From contig NC_092183.1 in the NCBI RefSeq assembly GCF_043641665.1, positions 16,516,501 through 16,580,500 of the forward strand: DNA of 64,000 nucleotides. The letters are read 5' to 3'. Below, piece after piece: positions 26,237 through 36,346 of this stretch (positions are counted from its first letter, which is position 1; the number at the start of each line of letters is the position of its first letter). The notes beneath the pieces were generated by a model, which saw nothing but the letters and a program-made list of their open reading frames with translations, did no database searches and was not told the DNA's origin. The stretch is from Enoplosus armatus (taxonomy: Eukaryota; Chordata; Actinopteri; Centrarchiformes; Enoplosidae). A program made the translations under genes and the position numbers.

Positions 26237-26777
26237 CCCTTTCACGCATAGTGGTCACTACAGTGGACAGCTATTCAAAAGCTGTTTTCTTGTATATGCA
26301 TGGGTTTTAATGGTGTAGTTGCACATCAACCACCACAGTGGACGCTAGTGCGTCATCCCATACACTGCCACCCACTGGCCAGCCATTGTAAGCGCAACAC
26401 AAATGTCTCAAAACCAAGATGGCCAGCGGAAGGCCAGAAACGCTGAGCAGCTCAGGAATACCTTGCCAATCCTTCTATAGTAGGAGACCCTAAATAAATT
26501 TATAATTTATAATAAATAGTAAATAAAATTTGGTAACATCAAGTAACAACTAAGGAGTAATACAATTGTTAAAATTTCCATTTTATTCATTGGTGTGTTA
26601 AATACATATTTCTTCAGTTGAAAACACAAACGCATGCTGTCCATGCATGTGAAGAACTTTGTGTGAAATGAACATTTGAAAAAAATTAAGTTAAAATTTT
26701 TTTTTCATGCCTAAAGAGAAATAAAAACACTTCGTCAAAATCCTGACTGAGGCTGTCATAATTCATGCATGAAAGGG
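26237..26777. mobile_element. Non-autonomous piggyBac-like element
   Basis: 541 bases bounded on both sides by TTAA (26233-26236 and 26778-26781), the obligatory piggyBac target duplication. The ends are inverted: CCCTTTCACGCAT at the left and, read on the other strand, CCCTTTCATGCAT at the right. CCC termini next to TTAA are the family signature. There is no transposase frame, so it is a MITE mobilised in trans. It lies between the two arrestin genes, about 300 bases upstream of copy 1. Confidence 0.75.
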
Positions 26778-26781
26778 TTAA

Positions 26782-27506
26782 TCTATCAAGAGAAAAGAAC
26801 GCAGTGAGGAGATCAATGAGATCACTTGCCAATAGTTGTGCTACCTAGTGGTGCATACAACAGAATTAAGTAGTTCTAACAAAGCGACCACACTGACATT
26901 GAAAGATTCAGAGACATTTCACCTTTATTCAAATCTACAAGTCAGAGAAAACGTTGACTCACACTTGTGAGTATAACAAATCAGGTATATTTGTTACTGA
27001 AATAGACAGAAGTAGTTGTCTTGTGTTAAACTCAACACACTTGAACATAAATGGGAAAATATATTTGTATTTGGCCTCTTAGTTGATTGCTTTAATGAAT
27101 AAATAAATAAAAAAACATATATAAAAAGATGTTTTTTTCTTGACACATTTTTTTTCAACTAGCTGCTAGAAGAAGAGTGAGGTAGAGAGAGCAGGTATAA
27201 ACTATAACACTGAAAAAATGATCAGTCTAGGACTCTCGAGTTGAACAAGGCACGTAAAATACATAGTGTACCCTGGTGACTGAGGTATGGATAATATTGT
27301 TTCACACACTGCAAAAGTCAAATTTAGTTTATAGTTGTTTACATGCTAACTGCAAATACTGTATATGTGTGTGTCTTTTTCCTTTTAAAAGCACACTTCT
27401 ACTTTACACTAATAAAGCATTTTAGGTGATCCGGTTTCACATTTTTAACTATTAGTATTTTGCTTCATAATTAATAAACTGATTCAGTCATTAAGCATAC
27501 ATTCTA
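26782..27506. other. 3' untranslated region of arrestin copy 2 and spacer
   Basis: AT-rich sequence downstream of the minus-strand stop at 27507. An AATAAA on the minus strand lies at 26924-26929, so most of this interval is probably 3' untranslated region. No open frame of note. Confidence 0.45.
26924..26929 (-). terminator. Candidate polyadenylation signal of arrestin copy 2
   Basis: AATAAA on the minus strand about 580 bases past the stop codon, close to the piggyBac-like element. It is the best signal I noticed before that element. Confidence 0.4.
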
Positions 27507-30500
27507 TTATTTCGCATCCGATTTGTCAGAAGCAGAAGTCGGGAAAAGGATTGAATAAGCTGGAGGAGCTTCATCCGATTGAGACAGGAAGTCTGTGCTC
27601 ATCATTGGCGCAGAAGGCAGCAGGTTGTATGTCGGAGCAGTTGGAGATATGTTAAACGGTTGAGAAGAAGGCAATGGGTGGATCTCTGGGGCAGATGGGG
27701 GTGGGTGAAATGTTGGGGCAGTAGGCGGAGGGTGAAGGACAGAAGACGATGATGAAGATGAAAATGGAGATCCATACGGAGAAGCCAGCTGTGGCACTGA
27801 GTTATTGTAGCCCCCACTCAAGTGTGCCGGCTGAGCAGGGTACACACCTGGTGGAACAGCAGACATCGGTGGCTTATCTGGGCACGCAGGTGGTGGTGCT
27901 GAATACCTTTGGGCTCCTGGGTATCCATGACTCCCTGAATGTGGGGATGCAGGATAAGGACCCGTAGCCATAGCAGGGAGAGGGAAGTCGCTGTTGCTCG
28001 GGCCCCCGACAGCCCCAGCTAGATAGGGACCTGCAGCCACACCAGACTGAGGGCCAGGAGCTAAGTCAGGAGGTATAATGAGCACGGGGAACATGACCTC
28101 TGGATCGCTAGCAAAGCTGATGTCCAGGTACACCTGAGAAAAGATATGACCATCTCATTAGCACAATGATGCTTTACTTTTAAAATAGGACAGCAAGACA
28201 GCATCTGACATTCATAAGGAATTTGGAAAATCTATCAATATTTATGGGTCAACACTTGGGATCAAAGAAAATCAAAGATACACTGTTGCATACCTTTAAA
28301 TGATATTTCACGGAGATAATGTCACAGTTCTGGATTGTCTGCACCTGATCACGAGGAATAAATATTGCACATTTAACCTCCTTCTGTGTTTTGGGTTTAA
28401 TACAGTTGTCAACCACTTTGAAGATAACTTTGCCCTCATGTTTGGTATTGCTGTTGGCATAGTACACCACATCCTGGATTAAACTGATTTTGGGTGCCAT
28501 CTCACTGGATGAGGAGTTGTTGATTTTTGCAACAACCGCTATGGTTTCACCTGTGAGGAGAACATAATATTGAATTAATGATTTATTCAAATTCAAGTGC
28601 CACATAGGACAATGCTGTGTACTCCAGAAGGTGTAGGCTATTATATTAAGACAGTTTATTTTTGTGCCTGTGAGGAGCAACTGCTGAAATGCTAAACCCC
28701 ACCCACTTATTACTCCACGCATGCTGCCTGACAGAACTACTGTAAATCTGGAACTAACACAGAGACTATGACCAAATATGTTTTTTTTCATGCTTTACTA
28801 AAACCTTGTCTGACAACAGAACATTTTCAGGGCAGACATTTAACTTGTCAAGAGCACAGGTGCACAATACCATGATCTACATGGAATGCAGCAGTTATTA
28901 ATGTTATTAGTTACACCTGTGCTACCCACTACAGCTGGATAAGACAATTCAAGAACTAGTATCACTGCAAGTTTTATTAAAATAGTTTACTATTTTGCAA
29001 AATGTTGGCTGGGCAGTCATCACATGACAAAACATTTTTTTCAGCCTTTGAATTCAGCAGATCTCCTTCCATGACTTGAACCTACTGTGTTTGAAGAGGA
29101 ATTTTACTACCTGGGGCATACGCCTTCCTGTCAATGATGGCATCCATGTGCACATTTCCTTTTGAGAAAATCCCCATCTCTTTGTTTGCTGAACCAGATT
29201 GGTGTGACTAAAATGCAATAAAGAGAGAAAACAATTCCATTATTAAGACAATACAGTAGTACATGATTTAATTATTACACTTATAGAGCAAGGTAAGATA
29301 CCCAGGTTCTCAGGACCAGGAGTGAGTATCACTGCACTACCCTTTGGATGTCACTGTCTGTTGTACATATACACTATATTGCCAAAAGTATTGGCTCACC
29401 TGCCTTGACTCGCATATGAACTTAAGTGACATCCCATTCTTAATCCATAGGGTTTAATATGACGTCGGTCCACCCTTTGCAGCTATAACAGCTTCAACTC
29501 TTCTGGGAAGGCTTTCCACAAGGTTTAGGAGTGTGTTTATGGGAAGTTTTGACCATTCTTCCAGAAGCGCATTTGTGAGGTCACACACTGATGTTGGACG
29601 AGAAGGCCTGGCTCTCAGTCTCCGCTCTAATTCATCCCAAAGGTGTTCTATCGGGTTGAGGTCAGGACTCTGTGCAGGCCAGTCAAGTTCATCCACACCA
29701 AACTCTCTCATCCATGTTTTTATGGACCTTGCTATGTGCACTGGTGAACAGTCATGTTGGAACAGGAAGGGGCCATCCCCAAACTGTTCCCACAAAGTTG
29801 GGAGCAAGGAATTGTCCAAAATCTCTTGGTATGCTGAAGCATTCAGAGTTCCTTTCACTGGAACTAAGGGGCCAAGCCCAGCTCCTGAAAAACAACCCCA
29901 CACCATAATCCCCCCTCCACCAAACTTTACACTTGGCACAATGCGGTCAGACAAGTACCGTTCTCCTGGCAACCGCCAAACCCAGACTCGTCCATCACAT
30001 CGCCAGATGGTGAAGCGCGATTCGTCACTCCAGAGAACACGTCTCCACTGCTCTAGAGTCCAGTGGCGGCGTGCTTTACACCACTGCATCCAACGCTTTG
30101 CATTGCACTTGGTGATGTATGGCTTGGATGCAGCTGCTCGGCCATGGAAGCCCATTCCATGAAGCTCTCTACGCACTGTTCTTGAGCTAATCTGAAGGCC
30201 ACATGAAGTTTGGAGGTCTGTAGCGATTGACTCTGCAGAAAGTTGGTGACCTCTGCGCACTATGCGCCTCAGCATCCGCTGACCCCACTCCGTCATTTTA
30301 AGTGGCCTACCACTTCGTGGCTAAGTTGTTGTCGTTCCCAATCGCTTCCACTTTGTTATAATACCACTGACAGTTGACTGTGGAATATTTAGGAGTGAGG
30401 AAATTTCACGACTGGACTTGTTGCACAGGTGGCATCCTATCACAGTACCACGCTGGAATTCACTGAGCTCCTGAGAGTGACCCATTCTTTCACAAATGTT

Positions 30501-32128
30501 TGTAGAAACAGTCTGCATGCCTTGGTGCATGATTTTATACACCTGTGGCCATGGAAGTGATTGGAACACCTGATTTCAATTATTTGGATGGGTGAGTGAA
30601 TACTTTTGGCAATATAGTATATAGTATAGTATATAGTATGTATGGCTGTTTTCACTGGAAAACAACTTTCTACAGAAGAGAGAGTTTCTATGAAAACTGT
30701 CCAGAGTGAGGTCTGTAAATAATTAAGTGGAACGTTGTTTCTGCAAAGACACATTGCTGTTGAGTTTTATCAAATGACATTTCCCGAAACATTTGAGCAG
30801 CACAAATTCAGATTCAAACATTTTGACTTGTCATAGCAGGAAAAGCGCATACGGAGCTAATGCCGTGAATGATGGCTCTGTTCTATTTTAAGTATTCCAG
30901 TAAGCCAAACCAGAGTGAGCATGTGCAAAAAGCTTGACCCTGAAACTGACACCTCTAAATGGAATGCAGCCATTATCATTGTTGCTTTTCCTACTATATG
31001 ATGTTAAAATGTCTGCTGTGACAATGGCCTATCACCGCCACCGCGATGGCGGTATAGGTTTATGAGCTGGATATCTCAAAACTTCAGCAATTAAAAGTAA
31101 AACTATCTGGTGGTTTGGGTGAACTGTGTAATACCTATATTTTACATTTTCTATAGTCTGTTTCTCTTCTCTGCTCGACCCCCTCATGAATAAGTGGACA
31201 TAGTTTATGTCAAGTGATTTTTGTATCTGTGTTTCAATATTTTACACACCATCAGAGATTGAAGGTTTGGAAAGGACTTGGAGACAAAATGTATCTCCTT
31301 TTCTACTGTACGGTCAATCCTCCAACTCCTGGACAGCTTGGCTTCCAGCTTGTAGACAATCTTTCCATGACTCCCCTTGAAGGATGAAGGCATGCTTCTG
31401 TAATGGAGAACCAGCAGATTCATGTCATGTAATCTGAATTGAATTAAGAGTAGTTAATAGAATGTGCAGGAGTAGGATTTTGGTTGCATATTTGGTCTTG
31501 TTTGTTAAAATCAATTACATTGTGAAAGTGTAAACATTATGTTTTGGTAAACAGTCTTACTGTACTTACCCTGGCGGTAGGTTAAAAATGAATTCATAAA
31601 CATGGGTTCCTTGGGGAAGTACAGTGTCTGAAAGGGAAAGGACTCTGGTGTTATTACTGACTGTAGTCTACTGCCATTACTAGCTACTACTAGGCTAGTA
31701 ATGGCTATTTCATTTTGACATCTCTGACTGGTCGTGCCATGACCTTCACTGGACAAACAGAAAACAGCATAAACAAACAAGCAGGGAGGAAACACTATAG
31801 GAGGCCTACACCGTGTCAGTTTTAACCGAATGGGTAAAGGAATGCATAACTAATAAGACGTCTACTACCTACCATTAGCATTCCCTGCGATTAAAAACCG
31901 CTTGAGTTTGAAATATCTTTTGTGTGCAGAGTATGTGTGCGTGTGTTCGCCGTTCTTTTTCGTCCAACGCACTTCAGCGTCTCCTTTCGCTTTAACAAAC
32001 AGGCTTTCAACGGTGGTCTCCTTCGATAAGGCCAGTGTTACTTTTCCAGTTACAGTGTCTCCCTCCGAAAACGTCCCGTACTCATTCAGGGCGTCGTAAG
32101 TCATCGTTAAGCTTTTGATTGCAGGCAT
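27507..32128 (-). CDS. Arrestin domain-containing protein 3-like, copy 2
   Basis: Exons in gene order: 31873-32128, 31570-31627, 31250-31397, 29111-29207, 28294-28550, 27507-28133, phase-consistent, giving 480 residues. The arrestin N-domain covers about 1-150 ([42 protein letters not shown]). The C-domain spans about 165-300, ending [20 protein letters not shown]. The last exon is 195 bases longer than in copy 1 and encodes a Pro/Ser-rich tail with repeated [21 protein letters not shown] units and a true PPAY motif near the end, expected to bind WW domains of NEDD4-type ligases. Exon 4 carries seven extra codons relative to copy 1. Intron 3 contains a Tc1 transposon. The intron 3 donor is GTGTGT, a weaker form. 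Probably a cytosolic or endosomal trafficking adaptor. Confidence 0.88.
29370..30621 (-). mobile_element. Tc1-like DNA transposon in an arrestin intron
   Basis: Element of 1252 bases flanked by TA on both sides. The ends are inverted repeats: ACTATATTGCCAAAAGTATT at the left, with the same sequence on the opposite strand at the right apart from short terminal differences. It encodes a transposase on the minus strand, in the same orientation as the host gene. The insertion lies in intron 3 of arrestin copy 2, between exons at 29207 and 31250, so it does not interrupt coding sequence. Confidence 0.92.
29454..30485 (-). pseudogene. Tc1 transposase with one in-frame stop
   Basis: Cut-and-paste transposase of about 343 codons, normal Tc1 length, starting [10 protein letters not shown]. 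The N-terminal part has a helix-turn-helix for DNA binding ([16 protein letters not shown]). The catalytic half keeps all three acidic residues: Asp in WSDESRF, Asp in QHDCSPVH, and Glu in [13 protein letters not shown], 34 residues after the second Asp (DD34E). A TAG at 30321-30323 splits the frame between the DNA-binding and catalytic parts; frame is retained on both sides, so a single substitution explains it. An ATG at 30296 could start a fragment lacking part of the DNA-binding domain. The copy is therefore probably inactive but relatively young. Confidence 0.88.
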
Positions 32129-33299
32129 TTTCGTAGAGGAACGTAAGTAAATGAAGACTAGTCAAAAGAATCAAGAAACCATATGATCGACCCCTCCACT
32201 CATTTCCAAACGTTTTCACTGCATGCTGTTGATAAAGAGGCACCCATGGCGTCTGGACGGTGGTAAGACACGCCCTACGAAAGTCTGCTCAAAGACCTCT
32301 ACTGCCATCCAATGTACCAAGGAGATACTGGGGGGCTATGCAATCATTCAGAAATAATGGTACAGAGCCCCCTGGAGGTAAATCATAGGAACAACATGAT
32401 GTGGAAGTTCGTGCGCCCAGGTGGCCAAACTGAGCACAAAGACTGATAAACTAAGTGTACTAGCTGCTAAACTGAAATAAACAGGGGAAAAATTATCTGG
32501 AGGTGTGATCTGACCTTCAGGATAAAAAGGGTAGTTGAATTAAATATTTTTAAAGTAATTTAATTTAAAGTAACATTTAATTGTTATTTAGGCTAATCAT
32601 TCAACCAACAAGCAGAGAGTGTGAAATAAATTGGGAGAAAATTTACTTAGTCAGAGTAGTGCATATACAAAATTAAACACTATGCAAGTCCTATTTTAGT
32701 GATATACATAAATAATATGTACAAGACTGGGTATTCCGACGTATAATTTCTCCCACAACAATCAAAGACATCTTCTACAAATAAGTTTTTTGGTTTGGTT
32801 TCATGGTTTCATTAAGCTGCAACGAAAAATAATACTGCATCATAGTATTCAGAGCCTTAAACAAACAGAAATTCAACTTCCTGCTTTTATTCTGAAGGTT
32901 AGATGCTTATTCCGGAAGTCTCGCTTGAAACTAAAAAATAAAACATGCAATTAGAGTAAGTTAAAGTTAAACCTTATATTCTTCAAATGGTGAATATTCT
33001 CTTGAGATTTTGACAGACGTATTTAAGAGATATTTACCAGAGGAAACATTACAACTGTTCAACAATTCTGAATAGTTCTTTTTATTTCCATTAGCCTATT
33101 CTGTGGGTCAGGAAATTACCTACCTGCTAGTGGGCGTCAGTTAGATGGTCATGAAGGATTAAGTTGACCTTTATATAATTCATAAATGTATGATCAGACA
33201 CATTTATATCCACTAGTGTGGATTTAATTTCCCCAGGTGTGTTAAGAGTAAAAGAAAGTTGGGTGGGGAACCACAATATAGCAAAAGGTGTATTTAAAC
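32129..33299. other. Spacer between arrestin copy 2 and the RCC1-repeat gene
   Basis: Divergent intergenic region holding the promoter of arrestin copy 2 on the minus strand and flank of the plus-strand RCC1-repeat gene. No coding exon is supported. It contains a CTCF-like motif at 32361-32380. Confidence 0.4.
32361..32380 (-). promoter_or_regulatory. CTCF-like motif
   Basis: On the minus strand CCTCCAGGGGGCTCTG matches the vertebrate CTCF core (CC-N-C/N-N-AGGGGGC). It lies about 240 bases upstream of the ATG of arrestin copy 2, on the border with the long noncoding region. Motif match only. Confidence 0.35.
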
Positions 33300-33547
33300 G
33301 GAAATGGTGGCGAACACCCTGTTGTGCGACTGTGGCACCTGGGAGTTTCTTTCTGAAACACGTCTTCTTATGTCTTCAGTTCTTGCGTACGCCAAGCTGC
33401 AGTGGATGTGTTCACAAAGGACGTAAACACACGTGGCTGCTGATTGGGTAACACCTCCGACACACATGCCGTTTAACCCTGACACCGTAGCAAAAGGGTG
33501 CACACCGAATTCAGATTGAACGTGCCCCAGCACGGTGCATCTGGATT
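33300..33547 (+). other. Candidate 5' noncoding first exon and promoter of the RCC1-repeat gene
   Basis: A stretch richer in CpG than its surroundings contains an inverted CCAAT box (ATTGG, 33443-33447) and ends in a consensus donor GTAAGT at 33548. An exon ending here could splice to the acceptor at 36346, where coding sequence starts 21 bases in. Inference from motif order only; the 5' border is arbitrary. Confidence 0.3.
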
Positions 33548-36346
33548 GTAAGTAGTATTAACTTGTTTTATATTCAGTAATATAGTTTGAGGTGCCCATT
33601 TTCACATACAAGGCAACATTTTTTTTTCCTGCTAGGTGGCTATCTAGATAGCTAGGTGGGTTGAGGTAAGGTTATCTAGCTAGCTAAGTTTGACTTAAAC
33701 TTTTGGTTGTGAGTATTGTTAATGTCAACCCTTAACCCTCCTGAGTTTGCGGTTGGAATAAGTTAAAAATGTTAACCATTTGTTGTTGAGTCAGAAACTC
33801 GTAATTATGAAAACAATGATATGACATAAGTATTTGCATTTTTTTTTGTATACTGACTGCTAAAACAGAATACTACGGTGTAGTATGTAGTACTTACTAT
33901 GGATTTCGATCACTTTCAAGCACATTGGAAAGTAAATATGCAGATATTCATTGTTGGAGTCCACAAACTCAGTGTTATACTCAATGTCTGTGGTTAAAAG
34001 TTTTAATTCAGTAATACTAAAATGACCATCACAATGTTGTGTGCCTCTCTAAAATACCCCTTGTTGCTTTCAAAGTTTTCCCCAGTTTAGATAATAAAAA
34101 GCTAATGTCAATCAGCTGGTGTGCTGTCAACAGAAGGTGCTATGGAGACAGTTGCCTTGCCAATGTGGTGAGTGCACTGAGGGGAGGAGGGGGGAAATGA
34201 AGTCAGGGCTACCAGACAACCAAATGCAACCAATGTGAGAAAACAAAGGGACCAACAACAGAAGGAGAAAAGCAAGTGTGATATAAGGAGACACTGAAAT
34301 GAAAAGTTCTTTTACATTGGCACAGGTTAGTTCCTGGTAGCTGTGTGCTGCTCAGTGTGTTTCTGCTTTTTTGTCTGTGATGTCGTGTATGCTTGGCATG
34401 CAGACTTACAAAACAAAACTGGTATTTACGATCTGCATTTGGGCTTTTAATTTATGGTAATATTTTTGTAATTGTAGCAAGTATGATTACAATTCTGCAC
34501 CCTTTGTTTAGTGGACAAACAAATAACTTGATCAGAAAATATGTTGTGGTGATAAAAAGATGTGAGGGTATTGTTGCCTTGTCCGTTGTCAATTTCTAAT
34601 TGTTTTTAAAAGTACAACTTGAGACAGAAAGCTTTTTATGCTTTATTGTCTACAAGTCCAAGAATGCTCTCAGTCAAATATGTCTAGATGTCTTTTCGGG
34701 AATCATTTCACATAGATATTGACACCAGCACTGGTTTATTTATAATAGAATCCCTTTTAGAATACAAAGATCCTTAACTCTGCTGGGGGTGGCAGCAAAA
34801 ATGGTGTTTCAACTATTATTTTCTATTGAAAAATGTATTCACGTGACAGTCGTCTTCTTATTGTGTTTATTTCAAAATGATTTGGTACCCCTCTCCCTGA
34901 TTAGTGGATATACAGGTAGCAAATCATGGCAACAGCTTAACTGCCAATCAGTTGTGAGCAGGAAACATATGAGTAAGTGTGGCAGAAATATGAAAGTAAT
35001 TAAAAGTAAGAAAAGTGAGCAAATCAAATCCTGCTTAGGGCCCTCATTAAGCTAAGGACAGCCCTGCGTGCTTTGAAACTCATCTACATAAAACAGAGAT
35101 GAAGCTGCCTGTTAGGCAGCGCCTGATAACATTTGTCCATTATGGACTGCGGAGGGCCATCTGTAGCATAACAGCAGATGCGGCTTCATATCACATCACA
35201 AGACCTCATTACTGCAGCGCTGCTTGTTTCGTGAAGTTTCTTTGAAAATTATCAACAAATAACTACTATACTACTTTCAAATGTTGTGTTGAGCGCCACA
35301 CTAGGTAAAAGTAAGCACTATTATAAAAGACTTGTTCTTTTGTAATTGATCTATTAATGGCAAAGACTTAAATCACATCCCTTAGTAGAAGCTCATTAAT
35401 CTATGCCGTGTATGTGCTCCTAGCTGGATAGGTTGTATCCCTGCATTGGGAAAAAGGGTGCCTTGGTCAAGTCCAGTCTTTATTAAGATTAATGAACAGC
35501 TTGACATTTTTAGTCCTCTGTCTGAATCGATAATTTTAATACTCATGAGGGCCAATGGGGATCTAAGCTTGCGGAACACACATTGTGGCCACAGGGCGCA
35601 TGTTAAATGTCCAAGTGGTAATCAATGCAAAGAAATTAGCTATTGATCTCTTATAGTTTTGTAATAGGTTATCTATTGGTTTGCTCTTTCGGAAAATTCC
35701 AATATCAGTCGGATGGAATTGTGCTGGTAATATTGCTGTGGGGTGTGTGCATGTCCCTGTATGTGTATGCATTCACATACACCCAGCTACCATGTGTGTT
35801 TGGATGTGTGTGCAGGGTCATATTCTAATTAGCATAGAGGGCAGATTGTAAATAAACATGTTGAGGGGAATATTGGTGATCTGCATCAGGCCCACAGTTC
35901 ATTACAAATAAGGCTGGGAAATTCAGATCGGTTTTATTCAAGCTTAATGCTGACTAGAAGACCAGTATTTGTAAATGGCTATTTTAAATGAAATGGTTTC
36001 TACTATTTTTTTTATCGTACTGTATGTGGAACTACATCTTTCATATACAAATAGTGACAAAATATATCTCCAGTTTCACTTGGACATCTAAAAATATATT
36101 TCAGATCTTTAATGGTGTGTGGGGTGTAAATGTAGGTGATGAGAAACTACTGCTATATACTGTGTATATAATTGTTCAGGTCAGGATCTCTAGTTTGGAA
36201 CCGGAGTTCTAACCTCAGAGAAAACTGATGTCACACATATACACAGTTGTTGTTTATGAATAAAATTAAGTTTAAGTTGAAAAAAGTACCCAGCAAACTT
36301 TCCTATGTTGCTAAAACGCTTCCCTCTTCTCTGTCGGTGTTCCCAG
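33548..36346. other. Region before the RCC1-repeat exon, possible first intron
   Basis: AT-rich, no supported exon. Part of it, 35090-35260, is a low-repeat block with mixed composition that may be a noncoding regulatory element. Confidence 0.4.

Noticed and set aside
29533..30162. 209-codon frame on the plus strand across the Tc1 element
   Set aside because: It is the antisense shadow of the transposase, whose minus-strand frame has catalytic motifs.
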